Assembly (NCBI RefSeq): GCF_022012435.1
Contig: NZ_JAKLUA010000025.1
Coordinates: 17,832 to 65,364, forward strand
From: Bradyrhizobium zhengyangense
GTDB lineage: Bacteria > Pseudomonadota > Alphaproteobacteria > Rhizobiales > Xanthobacteraceae
Length of the DNA: 47,533 nucleotides
Direction: 5' to 3'
Below the pieces are notes generated by a model. That model was not told where the DNA came from, did no database searches, and saw only the letters and a list, made by a program, of their open reading frames with translations. Positions 30,674-39,864 of this stretch are shown piece by piece. The position numbers and the translations under genes were made by a program. Numbering within the stretch: the stretch's first letter is position 1; each line of letters begins with the position of its first letter.

Positions 30674-32455
30674 ATGCCAGGCGATATGCAGACACCGACA
30701 CGCCAGGCTGCGCCGGCGGCCGGCCCAGCCATGGTGTTGGGACCGCTAGACGACGGTTTCGCCGATGCTTTCGCGGGGCTGCTGATCCGCGGAGACTTCG
30801 TCGACGCCGGCGCAGTTGCCCGGGCGAGACGGGCTTCGGATGCCACGTCCGAGCGCCTCGACGTTGTCCTCGTCAAGTTGGGACTCATCTCTGAGGCGGA
30901 TCTCTGCGCGGCGTATGCCGAATATTGCGGCCTTCCGGTCGTTCAACCGGCCGACATTCCGTTGCAGCCGGTTCTCCCAGATCGTCTGAAACTGCCCTTT
31001 CTGAAAGCCAGCCGTACTCTGCCGATCTCGGCGCACGACAATTCCCTGGTGCTGGCCGCAGTCGACCCCCTCAACGAGGAGGGGCGCAGGGCGATCAGCT
31101 ATATGCTCGGCTGTCGTGTCGATCTCGCTGTCATCGCGCCCGCCGAGATCGAACGCGCCTTCCGCAAGCTTTATCAGGACGCAGCACCGCAGTCCGTTGA
31201 CGGCGATCCGAGCGCAATCGCCGGGAGCCAGATTGACGGAAATGAAATCGACGTCGAGCGTCTTCGCGACATCGCCAATGAGGCGCCGATCATCCGCCTG
31301 GTGAACCAGATCATCGCCAGCGCGGTTGAACGCGGGGCATCCGACATTCACATCGAACCAGGACGTGATGCGGTCTTGGTTCGCTTTCGGCTCGACGGCT
31401 TTCTCCAGCAAGAACGTGTCGTTCCGTCCACGCTCAAGGCCGCGCTGACCACCCGAATCAAGATCATGGCGAGGCTCGACATTGCCGAGCGGAGGTTACC
31501 ACAGGACGGTCGAATCAAGACGGCAGTTCGAGGCGTCGAGATTGACGTCCGCGTGGCGACGCTGCCGACCGCATTCGGCGAGAGCCTTGTCCTGAGAATT
31601 CTCGATCGCACCAGGGTCGAACTCGACTTTTCCAAGCTCGGCCTCGACCGGTCCATTCAAGCCAAACTGCAGGGACTTATGTCGCTGCCGAACGGTATCA
31701 TTTTGGTGACCGGCCCGACGGGAAGTGGCAAGACCACGACGCTGTATACGGCGCTGAAGGAATTGAACCGCCCGGAGCTAAAACTCTTCACCGTCGAGGA
31801 TCCCATCGAATACCAGCTCGGTGGCATCAATCAGATTCAGGTCCAGCCTCAGATCGGGTTCGATTTTCCTGCCGCACTTCGCTCGATCCTGCGTCAGGAC
31901 CCCGACATCATCATGATTGGCGAAATACGTGATCTGGAGACGGCTCGCATTGCCGTACAGGCTTCACTCACCGGACATCTGGTTTTCTCGACCCTGCATA
32001 CGAACAGTTCTGTTGCCGCTATCACCCGTCTTATCGACATTGGCATTGAGCGTTACTTGCTCGCATCGACCCTCGCTGGTGTCATGGCCCAGCGCTTGGT
32101 CCGCCGCTTGTGCCAGAGTTGCGCGCGGCCCGCGGCCTATCGTGCCGAGGCCCCGGCGCGGTTGCGTTGGCCTGTGCCGGACGGCTTCGAGTTCGACTGG
32201 TCGGGCGCGCGCGAGGCGGTAGGCTGCGCAGCTTGTCATGGCACCGGCTATCAGGGACGCACATGTGTTGTGGAGCTTCTTGTGATCGACGACGAGATGC
32301 GGGAAGCGATCGGCAGGAGAAGCGATGATCAGCGGACGTTGATGTCGCGGGCGCGGGGAGGCGGCTTCCACACGCTGTATGAGAGTGGTCTCGCCAAGGT
32401 GGCATTGGGCGAGACGACCATCGAGGAAGTGCTCAGGGTCTCGCGAACGAGCTAG
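30674..32455 (+). CDS. gspE: Type II secretion ATPase GspE
   Basis: 593 residues from ATG 30674. This cytosolic ATPase drives pseudopilus assembly. The N-terminal ~160 residues form a GspE/MshEN-like domain (DVVLVKLGLISEADLCAAYA). The C-terminal ATPase has Walker A GPTGSGKTTTLY (~345-356), the Asp box EDPIEYQL, Walker B DIIMIGEIRD (~410-419) and the His box STLHTNSS. The zinc tetracysteine site is complete (CQSC at ~480, CAAC at ~517). All hallmark residues are intact. It begins the main T2SS operon, gspE-F-H-I-J-L-M-C/N-O. Divergent from gspK, with 77 bp between them; the promoter must lie there. Confidence 0.95.
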   Translation: MPGDMQTPTRQAAPAAGPAMVLGPLDDGFADAFAGLLIRGDFVDAGAVARARRASDATSERLDVVLVKLGLISEADLCAAYAEYCGLPVVQPADIPLQPVLPDRLKLPFLKASRTLPISAHDNSLVLAAVDPLNEEGRRAISYMLGCRVDLAVIAPAEIERAFRKLYQDAAPQSVDGDPSAIAGSQIDGNEIDVERLRDIANEAPIIRLVNQIIASAVERGASDIHIEPGRDAVLVRFRLDGFLQQERVVPSTLKAALTTRIKIMARLDIAERRLPQDGRIKTAVRGVEIDVRVATLPTAFGESLVLRILDRTRVELDFSKLGLDRSIQAKLQGLMSLPNGIILVTGPTGSGKTTTLYTALKELNRPELKLFTVEDPIEYQLGGINQIQVQPQIGFDFPAALRSILRQDPDIIMIGEIRDLETARIAVQASLTGHLVFSTLHTNSSVAAITRLIDIGIERYLLASTLAGVMAQRLVRRLCQSCARPAAYRAEAPARLRWPVPDGFEFDWSGAREAVGCAACHGTGYQGRTCVVELLVIDDEMREAIGRRSDDQRTLMSRARGGGFHTLYESGLAKVALGETTIEEVLRVSRTS

Positions 32456-32465
32456 GGAGCTTTGG

Positions 32466-33710
32466 GTGTCCACGTTCCAGTATCGCGCCTACACCAGCCA
32501 AGGCATCGTCACGTCGGGGAAGATTGTTGCCGACGAGCTGGAGGCTGCGATCGAAGCGCTCTACAGCTCCGGGCTTACGCCGGTGGAAACGACGCTCTGC
32601 GAAGATGGTGCGTCGGCGAAGGCGCATCCGGACGAGGGGAACGCACCGGCAGGAGGCTGGATGCGCTCGGAACGGATCGGACTGAAGGAGCTGTCTGCAT
32701 TCACGGCCGAGCTGGCGTCGCTGGTCAGCTCGGGAGTGCCCGTCGATGCGTCGTTTCGGGTGTTGGCCGGTCCCGGAGCATCGCGCAAACAGATTGGCCT
32801 CGCCAATGGTCTGCTCAAGGATATCTTGGCCGGCCTCCAGCTTTCGGAGGCCATGGCGCGCCGCTCCGAAGTGTTTCCCGCCGACTATGTCGCCATCCTG
32901 GCTGGCGGTGAAGCCGGAGGAAAAACCTCCCAGGCGCTGACGCAGATCAGCGAGATGCTGGCGCGAAGGGTCGAGATCCGAAACAAGATCCGCGCGGCTC
33001 TGGTTTATCCCGTCGTCCTGTTGATGATGTCGCTGGTATCGATCGCTGTCATCGTTCTGGTGCTCATCCCGAATCTGTTGCCGATCTTTTCCGATGCAGG
33101 TCTGCCACTGCCGGGCATTCTGGCGGCCCTCGCCGATCTCCCGGAGCGCTGGCCTAAGCTCCTGATCTGGCTCGGACTGCTGACCGCGGCCGGCCTGGTC
33201 CTCTACCGCAGGATCGCCGGTGATGCTTCGATGATGAGGAAGGTCGATCATCTCAAATGCCGCCTGCCGGTCGTCGGTACCGTCATTCAGCGTCGCGAAG
33301 CCGGACTATTTGCCCGAGCCTTAGGCAGCCTGATCGACGCAAGAGTGCCGCTCATGACGGCGCTGCAAACAGCGCTATCCCTGGTAGGTAACCGACATCT
33401 TAAAGCTCGCTATGGAGAAGCGATCGGTCGCGTGCCGGAGGGAAAAGCGTTGAGCCAGGTTCTCGACGGAGCTGGCTTGCTGCCTCCAGCCGCCATCCGC
33501 CTCGTCGCGGTTGGTGAGGAGACCGGCCAATTGGCAAAGATGCTGGCTCGCGTTGCCGCCAATTTGGAAACCGAAGTCCAAGACAAGATCGAGCAACTCG
33601 TCGGACTGCTTACGCCGCTCCTCACGGTAGGAATCGGCGGTCTCGTCGGGGCTCTCATACTCCAGGTGATGAGCGCGGTCCTCTCCATCAACAATCTGGC
33701 TTATCAATGA
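32466..33710 (+). CDS. gspF: Type II secretion inner-membrane platform protein GspF
   Basis: 414 residues from GTG 32466, with AGGGAG 6 bp upstream (in the end of gspE). It has the two homologous cytosolic domains typical of GspF/PilC (SAFTAELASLVSSGVPVDAS at ~75 and EAGLFARALGSLIDARVPLM at ~280) and membrane segments at ~180-200, ~230-250 and the C-terminus (LLTVGIGGLVGALILQVMSA). It couples the ATPase to pseudopilus growth. Its ATGA overlap with gspH indicates coupling. Confidence 0.93.
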   Translation: MSTFQYRAYTSQGIVTSGKIVADELEAAIEALYSSGLTPVETTLCEDGASAKAHPDEGNAPAGGWMRSERIGLKELSAFTAELASLVSSGVPVDASFRVLAGPGASRKQIGLANGLLKDILAGLQLSEAMARRSEVFPADYVAILAGGEAGGKTSQALTQISEMLARRVEIRNKIRAALVYPVVLLMMSLVSIAVIVLVLIPNLLPIFSDAGLPLPGILAALADLPERWPKLLIWLGLLTAAGLVLYRRIAGDASMMRKVDHLKCRLPVVGTVIQRREAGLFARALGSLIDARVPLMTALQTALSLVGNRHLKARYGEAIGRVPEGKALSQVLDGAGLLPPAAIRLVAVGEETGQLAKMLARVAANLETEVQDKIEQLVGLLTPLLTVGIGGLVGALILQVMSAVLSINNLAYQ

Positions 33711-34144
33711 GGCACTCTGACGCCGGCTCGGCGGGGTTCACGCTAATCGAGACGCTCGTGGTACTTGTGATCATGGCGCTCGTCGTCGTTTCAGTCCTAG
33801 CCGCCAAGCCGAGATCGGCAGCCGCGCGCACCGGTGCGGAGGCGCGCGCGATCGCGGCGACGCTGCAGCTTGCCAGAAGCCGGGCGCGGGCCCGCAATGC
33901 AGAAATTGTGGTCGACGTGGATACGCGGAACGGGCGCTTCGGCGTCGTCGACGCCATGCGCCAATTGCCCAGCGGGATGGAGATCGGTCTGACGGTTGCG
34001 GAAACCGAGCGGCGGGGCCGCGTCGGCGGGCTGCGGTTCTATCCGGATGGTCAGTCTAGCGGCGGCGAGATCCTGCTCAGCTACAAGGGGCAAAAGGAAC
34101 GGATCATCGTCAACTGGTTCACTGGTGAGCCGAGGATTGAATGA
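33707..34144 (+). CDS. gspH: Type II secretion minor pseudopilin GspH
   Basis: 145 residues; ATG overlaps the gspF stop (ATGA). Prepilin motif AGFTLIETLVVLVIMALVVV, with cleavage after G8-G11 region and Glu at +5. The C-terminal domain is a short beta-rich GspH fold (AEIVVDVDTRNGRFGVV, GGLRFYPDGQSSGGEILLSY). It sits below the tip complex in the pseudopilus. Ends in ATGA with gspI. Confidence 0.85.
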   Translation: MRHSDAGSAGFTLIETLVVLVIMALVVVSVLAAKPRSAAARTGAEARAIAATLQLARSRARARNAEIVVDVDTRNGRFGVVDAMRQLPSGMEIGLTVAETERRGRVGGLRFYPDGQSSGGEILLSYKGQKERIIVNWFTGEPRIE

Positions 34145-34590
34145 TGCCGACTCACTTCACTCGGAGCCGACTGACGACCGGCAATGCCCGGCTGTTGCGT
34201 CAACGTGGGTTCACGTTGATCGAAGTGCTGGTGGCATTCGCAGTGCTTGCCATCGGTCTAGGAGCTTTGACCGCCGGCATCGCAGCAGCCCTGCGCTCCG
34301 ACGCCAAACTTCAAACCAAGCACATCCTCGACCGGATCGCCGAATCCAGGCTTGAAGCTGCAGGAAGGACCACTTCACTAAAAAACGGGCGTCGTGAGGG
34401 GCGCATCGGACGGTATCATTGGCAGGAGATTGCCACGGTCGTAGATCTCCGAAACGCGCGCCAGCAAGGCGCTACGCCCGGGCCGCAGTCTCAGATCGTG
34501 CCGATATGGGTCGAGATTGTCGTGCAGGCGGAGGGCGGACTGGAGACGAGACTGGCGGCTCTGAAATTCGCTCAGGGAGCCGCGCAGTGA
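34141..34590 (+). CDS. gspI: Type II secretion minor pseudopilin GspI
   Basis: 149 residues; ATG 34141 overlaps the gspH stop. A basic leader of ~22 residues precedes RGFTLIEVLVAFAVLAIGLG (cleavage before F, Glu +5). The globular part has the GspI-like KHILDRIAESRLEAAGR and the WQEIATVVDLRN and PIWVEIVVQAEGG strands. It forms the tip trimer with GspJ and GspK. Overlaps the GTG of gspJ. Confidence 0.85.
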   Translation: MMPTHFTRSRLTTGNARLLRQRGFTLIEVLVAFAVLAIGLGALTAGIAAALRSDAKLQTKHILDRIAESRLEAAGRTTSLKNGRREGRIGRYHWQEIATVVDLRNARQQGATPGPQSQIVPIWVEIVVQAEGGLETRLAALKFAQGAAQ

Positions 34591-35222
34591 GGTGCCGGCG
34601 ACATTGCCGGACGATGCGCGCGGCGGCCGGGCGCGAGGGTGAACGTGGGCTCACGTTGATAGAGCTCGTGGTCTCGCTTGCACTTTTGGCCCTCTTGACG
34701 GGCTTTATCGTTGGTGGGTTGTCAACAGCCATCCGGGCGTTTGATGCGGATCGTCGCAATGGCATGGAAATCGAAACAAACTCCGCAGTCGAAAGCTTGC
34801 GTTGCTTAATCGCCTCGGCGATGCCGACGGCGAATCCTTTGCAGGGCGGGGGTGTTCTGTTCGAGGGCGGGCGCGAGGGAATGCGTTTCGTCTCGCTGAG
34901 CGAGGGGCGCGCCCTGCCGGGAGGTCTGCAGGACATTCGCATTCGCCGCACCGGCGGCGAACTGATCCTCGACGTCTTCGGGGCGCCGAAAGATGGCGAG
35001 CGCAAGTCGCCGCTGGTCTCGACGGTTGTCTTGAAAGGTCTCCGCGGCGTCCACTTTCGCTATTTCGGCGTATCCAGCGCGCAAGCCGACCCGGCATGGC
35101 GCAACGACTGGATCAAGGCGGAGCGGCTGCCTCTGCTCGTCGAGGTCGGCTTCGAATTCGAGGAGCCGGGGCGGAACGGCCCTGCGGCAATTGTCGCCCT
35201 CCGCAATCAGCCGGGGTCCTGA
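34587..35222 (+). CDS. gspJ: Type II secretion minor pseudopilin GspJ
   Basis: 211 residues. The start is GTG 34587, overlapping the gspI stop (GTGA); ATG 34614 is an alternative. Prepilin motif RGLTLIELVVSLALLALLTG (Glu +5). The long C-terminal beta-rich domain (MRFVSLSEGRALPGGLQDIR, LLVEVGFEFEEPG) has the length expected of GspJ. The stretch HFRYFGVSSAQADPAWRNDW is the common F-x-Y-x-G...W...W pattern. 93 bp separate it from gspL. Confidence 0.85.
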   Translation: MRCRRHCRTMRAAAGREGERGLTLIELVVSLALLALLTGFIVGGLSTAIRAFDADRRNGMEIETNSAVESLRCLIASAMPTANPLQGGGVLFEGGREGMRFVSLSEGRALPGGLQDIRIRRTGGELILDVFGAPKDGERKSPLVSTVVLKGLRGVHFRYFGVSSAQADPAWRNDWIKAERLPLLVEVGFEFEEPGRNGPAAIVALRNQPGS

Positions 35223-35315
35223 CTCCCCGCGGATCGGAACCGGCGTTACCTCCCGTAAAGATTTAGTAAATAGGATCGCCGAATCGACAGCTCGGATTGG
35301 TGGGAAGACAAACCG

Positions 35316-36434
35316 ATGACCGACGTCACGGTGGCACGGTTCGAACGGCTCGGCACGCTGACTAAGGCGTGGCGACAGTTTGCGCGCTGGTGGCTGAACG
35401 AGCTGCGGGAATGCACCCCGCAAGCCTGGCGGCATCTGCTGCAAGCGGAAACGGCTACTCGCCTGTTCATATGGGACGAGCAGGGCGCCTTGACTGGTCA
35501 TCTGGTCTCCCCATCGGGCGTGCATGAGAAGCGGTTCGCGGCTGGCAGTCCTGGTCGTCCGCAGATCGAGGCCTGGCTTGCTGAAATGGGATGCGAGCGT
35601 GAAGCTGTGCAGATTGGCGTCGCACTGGCAGCCGATTGCTTCTTCCAGCGCGAGCTCAAGGTGCCCCAGTCGGAGCTCGGTGTCCTGACGCGGATCCTGA
35701 CACAGGAGATCGTCCATCGCACGCCGTTCCAGCCAGTGGAGATCTGGCATGGTGCAACGCCGGTGGGTGAAGCGCCGCGCGCGGACGTGCTGGAGTTTCG
35801 TCATTGGATCATTCCGAAGGATCGCGCGGAGTCCGAGGTTGTCCGACTCGGCTGGCCAAGTTCGGACATCGATTTCATCGCCGCGAAGCAGCCGAGCGGC
35901 ACGCCTCTCAGCGTCGTCACTTTCGGTGCCGGGCAGCGCGAGGATCCGCCATGGGCGTTTCGCGCGATCCGCACGCTAGCGATCGCGCTGGTCGCAGCTT
36001 TCGCTCTTGCCTTAATTTCTGTCGAAACGTGGCAATCGATCCGTGCAGGCGAACTCGAAGATGCGCTTTACGAGGCCAAACAGGGGGTCCAGGACAGATC
36101 ACAGGGCGCCGACGTTCCGCTTCGCCTCATCGCGCTCAAGGCCGAGCCGGGTAGCCTGGCGATCTGGGACGAACTGTCGCGCTTGATTCCGGACCATACC
36201 TTCCTCACCGAACTTCGGATTACCGGAGCCGTGGTCAGCCTTGCGGGATTGTCGTCGGATGCTGCCCGGCTCGTGCGTGCCTTGGATGCCTCCCGGGTTT
36301 TTGCCGGCGCAACTCTCGCCGGTCCGATTACCCCGGACGCAAATGAGCGGAAGGACCGCTTCCGCATGACGGTGAAGGTACGCAAGATCGGGGAGGGGCG
36401 TACCAACAAGATGGCGCAGAGGCCGGAGTCATGA
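35316..36434 (+). CDS. gspL: Type II secretion protein GspL (PilM/PilN-like)
   Basis: 372 residues from ATG 35316; GGGAAG about 9 bp upstream. The N-terminal ~220 residues form an actin-like cytosolic domain (RLFIWDEQGALTGHLVSPSG, VPQSELGVLTRILTQEIVHR, TPFQPVEIW) that contacts GspE. One membrane helix follows at ~228-247 (IRTLAIALVAAFALALISVE), then a periplasmic PilN-like ferredoxin-fold (IPDHTFLTELRITGAVVSLA). Overlaps gspM by ATGA. The family call rests on context and fold pattern; sequence conservation of GspL is low. Confidence 0.8.
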   Translation: MTDVTVARFERLGTLTKAWRQFARWWLNELRECTPQAWRHLLQAETATRLFIWDEQGALTGHLVSPSGVHEKRFAAGSPGRPQIEAWLAEMGCEREAVQIGVALAADCFFQRELKVPQSELGVLTRILTQEIVHRTPFQPVEIWHGATPVGEAPRADVLEFRHWIIPKDRAESEVVRLGWPSSDIDFIAAKQPSGTPLSVVTFGAGQREDPPWAFRAIRTLAIALVAAFALALISVETWQSIRAGELEDALYEAKQGVQDRSQGADVPLRLIALKAEPGSLAIWDELSRLIPDHTFLTELRITGAVVSLAGLSSDAARLVRALDASRVFAGATLAGPITPDANERKDRFRMTVKVRKIGEGRTNKMAQRPES

Positions 36435-37033
36435 ATAGCAACGGGCTTCTCAAGCGGCGCCTCCGATTCGCGGGATTGAATGGCGCAATCGTGCTGACGA
36501 TCGGTATCCTGATCCTGGGGCCACTCATTGCGCATTTTGGCGAGCGTAATGACGACATTCTCGACAATGCGGCACAGCTCGCCCAGATTCAGCGAGTTAC
36601 GAATGAGGCCGCAAGGCTCGCCAAAACGACAACGGCTGATATTGATCCCTATTTGCCGGCGGCGGAAGAGCGGGTAGCTAGCGCCGATCTTCAGGCGAGC
36701 CTGCAGGCTCTAGCAAGCGCCAGGGGTCTCGTGATCCAAACCATTCGCGGACTGCCGGGCCGGCAGGCGGCGCAATGGCGTGCAATCCCTGTACGGCTCG
36801 AGCTCGAAGGAGCGTCTGCCGGGGTGCGGGAGCTTATCTCCTCCGTCGAGACACAGACGCCATTTCTCTTCATTACGGATTTCTCGCTGCGTTCGCTTGG
36901 CGATGGCGACGACAGTCGGATGAGGGTAAGCCTGACGATCGAGGGTGCCCTGCGCAATCCGGGAGGCCCGCCGACAGGCCCGCTACTGAGCGAGAACCGG
37001 CCCGGCGAGGCCGCAAGGGCGGCAAGCCAATGA
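36431..37033 (+). CDS. gspM: Type II secretion protein GspM
   Basis: 200 residues; ATG overlaps the gspL stop. One N-terminal membrane helix (LNGAIVLTIGILILGPLIAH) is followed by a coiled region and a small periplasmic domain (VIQTIRGLPGRQAAQWRAIP, FITDFSLRSLG). Partner of GspL in the inner-membrane platform. Overlaps the next gene by ATGA. Confidence 0.8.
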   Translation: MNSNGLLKRRLRFAGLNGAIVLTIGILILGPLIAHFGERNDDILDNAAQLAQIQRVTNEAARLAKTTTADIDPYLPAAEERVASADLQASLQALASARGLVIQTIRGLPGRQAAQWRAIPVRLELEGASAGVRELISSVETQTPFLFITDFSLRSLGDGDDSRMRVSLTIEGALRNPGGPPTGPLLSENRPGEAARAASQ

Positions 37034-37641
37034 GCGGAACGCCATTCCAAGCCAGGCAGCTCTTGCGAGAGATCCCCGCGCCGCGCCAACTGATCGAGTC
37101 GGTGGCCTTGCGATTGTTCTTGCGCAACGATTTTCCGAGCCGTCGCGAGCTGATGGCAATCACCCCGCCAAGGCGGGGCCTGTTGATCGGACTTGTCGCG
37201 TTGATCGGCGTTGCCGTCGTGACGCCGGTCGCGACCATCATCGCTTTGGAGATTGCCGTCGCCAGCCAGTCGACGTGGGAGGGCCGGGGAACAGCGGCCC
37301 CAGCACGCCAGGAAAGCCGGATCGGGAGCTATGAGAATATCCTGCAGCGGCCGCTGTTCTCCAGAAATCGCCAGAGCCTACCGACCACGCCGGCTCCGGC
37401 GACCGCCGAGGCAGTGGCGCCGACCCGGATGATGCTCGACCCCAGCGTCGCGCTCAGGGGCGTCTTCATGGACGGCGAGCGAGCCAAGGCGTTCCTGACC
37501 TCATCGGAGAACCCGGTGGGGATTTGGATCGCATTGAATGAGCAATGGTCGGGCTGGCGGCTCTCTGAGGTCAAGCCGAACGTGATTGTGCTCGAGGCCG
37601 ACGGTGAACGGCAAAGTCTACCGCTGACCGTCCTGAAATGA
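37030..37641 (+). CDS. T2SS inner-membrane connector, GspC/GspN-like
   Basis: 203 residues from ATG 37030 (ATGA with gspM); the frame is open upstream but that part is out-of-phase gspM sequence. A membrane helix at ~53-75 (LLIGLVALIGVAVVTPVATI) is followed by a proline-rich linker and a homology-region-like domain (LRGVFMDGERAKAFLTSSEN, GWRLSEVKPNVIVLEADGER). This is the pattern of GspC, which links the platform to the secretin N0 domain. No PDZ or coiled-coil end is present, so it may be a minimal GspC or a GspN. Overlaps gspO. Confidence 0.75.
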   Translation: MSGTPFQARQLLREIPAPRQLIESVALRLFLRNDFPSRRELMAITPPRRGLLIGLVALIGVAVVTPVATIIALEIAVASQSTWEGRGTAAPARQESRIGSYENILQRPLFSRNRQSLPTTPAPATAEAVAPTRMMLDPSVALRGVFMDGERAKAFLTSSENPVGIWIALNEQWSGWRLSEVKPNVIVLEADGERQSLPLTVLK

Positions 37642-38267
37642 TCGCGGAGCTTCGCAAAACGGCGACGCGCACCGGCCACTACCTGACGCGCTCTCTGGTT
37701 TGCCGCGAGCCCTACCAGGACCAGGTGCTTGTCGTCTGGCTCCTGGTCTTCGGATTGTTCTGGGTCCTCCTGAGCGGTCAAGTCGACCAGAAGCGGATTG
37801 CCTATTTCGCACTGTCCGTTGCGCTCGCCTCCCTCTTGGCGGCCATCTGCGCAATTGATGCTCGTTTTGGCATCATCCCGAACAAGCTTGTCGGCGCGAT
37901 GGCTGCCTGCGGTTTGGCGGGGGTCTTTCTTCTGGATCCGGATGAGGTCATGTACCGCATCGCGGAAGTCGTCATCGTTGCGATCGCGATGGCCGCTTTT
38001 CGCGCGGTCTATCGGTGGGTTCGAGGCTATGATGGGCTTGGCTTTGGTGACGTAAAATTCCTTGCTGCCGCTACGTTTTGGATCGGCCTGCGCTCCCTTC
38101 CTGCACTGCTCCTGATCGCAGTCGTCTCGGCGCTCGCCAGCGCTTTTTTGCTCAGATCGGCACGCTATGAAGTCGATGGCCGGCATGCCATTCCGTTCGG
38201 CCCCCATCTCGCCGTGGGACTTTGGCTCGCGTGGGTGTTCGATCCGATGAGCTATGTGCTGGGATAG
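37638..38267 (+). CDS. gspO: Prepilin peptidase (A24 aspartic protease), no methylase domain
   Basis: 209 residues, multi-spanning. It cleaves the signal of the pseudopilins encoded in this cluster. Catalytic aspartates are visible in AICAIDARFGIIPN (~75) and in the GxGD motif GLGFGDVKFL (~135). The ~150-residue N-terminal cysteine-rich methyltransferase domain of classical PilD/GspO is absent; the short N-terminus (RTGHYLTRSLVCREPYQDQV) precedes the first membrane helix directly. Methylation would then depend on another enzyme or not occur. Last gene of the coupled operon (ATGA with the previous gene). Confidence 0.85.
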   Translation: MIAELRKTATRTGHYLTRSLVCREPYQDQVLVVWLLVFGLFWVLLSGQVDQKRIAYFALSVALASLLAAICAIDARFGIIPNKLVGAMAACGLAGVFLLDPDEVMYRIAEVVIVAIAMAAFRAVYRWVRGYDGLGFGDVKFLAAATFWIGLRSLPALLLIAVVSALASAFLLRSARYEVDGRHAIPFGPHLAVGLWLAWVFDPMSYVLG

Positions 38268-38291
38268 GCGCCCGTTGGATGTGCGCTTTGG

Positions 38292-38729
38292 TCACCCCTC
38301 CTTCTTAGCCGTCAACATGAACTGAGCGAGTCTGACCGCGGCAATGCCCGCGCAGCCTGCGACGATCTTCTCAGACGCGTCGAAGACGGTGCCGTGGCGA
38401 TCGGGGGTCAATGTCTGAAGTAACTCGAAGATAATGGCGCTTCCGATCACGATCACGCAAACCATCAGCGTGCGCCGAGGGTAGGCCAATGCGAACAGGG
38501 TACCGAGTGTCAGAAAGGCGACGGCGTGCTCCAAATGCGCCCACGTCGGGATATCTACCCCGAAAAGGAACGGTCTGACCGTGCCATAGACCATATAGAT
38601 GAACTGCACCTTGGTCAGCGTGGCATAACCAATCAGGGACACCGCGGCCCAGGCGGCAATGGTAAGCGCGGTTGTGATAATCGATCTAGTCATTCCTCGC
38701 TTATGCAGGGCAAAGCCCGAAGCGTCCAT
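38292..38729 (-). CDS. VanZ-like membrane protein
   Basis: Up to 145 residues; ATG 38729 opens the frame and ATG 38693 (giving 133 residues) is an alternative. Four membrane segments (ITTALTIAAWAAVSLIGYAT, HLEHAVAFLTLGTLFALAYP, LMVCVIVIGSAIIFELLQTL, KIVAGCAGIAAVRLAQFML) and the F-E-L-L-Q-x-L-x-P-x-R-x-G block are typical of VanZ-like proteins. It converges on the T2SS operon, 24 bp from the gspO stop. Function unknown; not obviously tied to secretion. Confidence 0.75.
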   Translation of the reverse strand: MDASGFALHKRGMTRSIITTALTIAAWAAVSLIGYATLTKVQFIYMVYGTVRPFLFGVDIPTWAHLEHAVAFLTLGTLFALAYPRRTLMVCVIVIGSAIIFELLQTLTPDRHGTVFDASEKIVAGCAGIAAVRLAQFMLTAKKEG

Positions 38730-38909
38730 AGTTTTCGCGGCGGGAATCCGGTCCCAGCATTGGGCTCCCGGCGTTAACCGGCCTCTATTGGTCGCGGCGC
38801 GCTCGAAGGCTTAACCACGTCACCGGCGAGCAGTACTCGCCTCGCCCGAGAGTGGGGTAGACTGCTCATCGTTGCGCCAAAGGGGAGGGCGAACGGAGCG
38901 AGGAGATCG

Positions 38910-39278
38910 ATGAAAGCCACGATATTTACTGGAGCCGCTGTCGCGATCATGGCGATGCTCTCTCCTTCCATTGTCGAAGCGGGCGACGGTGCGAGACTCT
39001 ATCGCAAGCCGCATTGGCACAGCGCATACGGATATTATGCGCGCCTTGCACGGATCGCGCCCCCTGTGGTGACCTTGGTGACGCCAGACCTCTCCTATCC
39101 CGTCCCAAGTTACGTCTACAGCAGGCTGGATGACAGTTACGACTATCCATTCGGCTACGGTGAATACGCGATCTATGGACGGTGGGCGCGTGATTCCTAT
39201 GGCTCACCCGACGTGACGCGATGTCGTCTGATTTGGTTCGACGGTCCGCGGTTGCGCAGCCTCAATCGCTGCAATTGA
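38910..39278 (+). CDS. Small exported tyrosine-rich protein
   Basis: 122 residues from ATG 38910 with GAGGAG 6 bp upstream. The signal peptide is KATIFTGAAVAIMAMLSPSI, ending VEAG. The mature part is rich in Tyr and Arg (WHSAYGYYARLARIAPP, DSYDYPFGYGEYAIYGRW) with two cysteines near the end. Such small Y-rich periplasmic proteins are common and uncharacterised in Bradyrhizobium relatives. It lies between gspO/VanZ and gspG, so it could be a T2SS substrate; not shown. Confidence 0.7.
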   Translation: MKATIFTGAAVAIMAMLSPSIVEAGDGARLYRKPHWHSAYGYYARLARIAPPVVTLVTPDLSYPVPSYVYSRLDDSYDYPFGYGEYAIYGRWARDSYGSPDVTRCRLIWFDGPRLRSLNRCN

Positions 39279-39383
39279 TATGGGGTTTGTGCGCAGAAGG
39301 ATCGGGACGTGACCGCGCATTAGCCGATGGTCACTGGGAACGCGTCACCAGTATCGGTCAAAGCAGCGCGCGAACTCCAACCC

Positions 39384-39644
39384 TCACTTGCTGTTTACAC
39401 CCGCCTTTTTGTTGCCGCTGCGCCTTAGCCTCTTCATCGTCGACGTCGAACTCGCCTTCCGTACGGCCTCGCGGAGCGCGAGAACCTCTTCATAGCGCAA
39501 ACACAACGATTTCTCGATCGGGTCGCGTGCAATGCTCTTGGATATATTGATGCGCTGCAAGTCGAATTCTCCCGCTAAAATAACGAACTTCGGCTTTTTC
39601 GATCTATGGAGCAGATCTATAGGAGCAGCCGGATTTCGATACAA
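39384..39644 (-). CDS. Small basic protein of unknown function
   Basis: A frame of up to 86 residues. The plausible core is KKPKFVILAGEFDLQRINIS plus RYEEVLALREAVRKA, a mixed alpha/beta N-terminus with a C-terminal helix and a lysine/arginine-rich tail. The pattern LxLREAVRKA is seen in small rhizobial proteins, but I cannot name the family. There is no clear ribosome-binding site, so this is a tentative gene, antisense to the leader of gspG. Confidence 0.4.
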   Translation of the reverse strand: MYRNPAAPIDLLHRSKKPKFVILAGEFDLQRINISKSIARDPIEKSLCLRYEEVLALREAVRKASSTSTMKRLRRSGNKKAGVNSK

Positions 39645-39864
39645 ATGAACTCGCCGGTTAAGCTTGACGGCCGATCCCCTTGGTTCATGAGCGGCATTAA
39701 CTTGCCGAAAAGCTTAACACCCGGCTTTCGTGTGGCTATGCATTCTCACCGTTTTTCTACGGCCGTATTCAGACTGGCTCGAAGTCGTCGATTCCATTAA
39801 CCCGGTGAACACGAGGCGTGATGAGGATACCCCGAAGTGCAAGGTTACCTGCTTGGGGGCATTT

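Noticed and set aside
32433..33251. 272-codon minus-strand frame
   Set aside because: Shadow of gspF.
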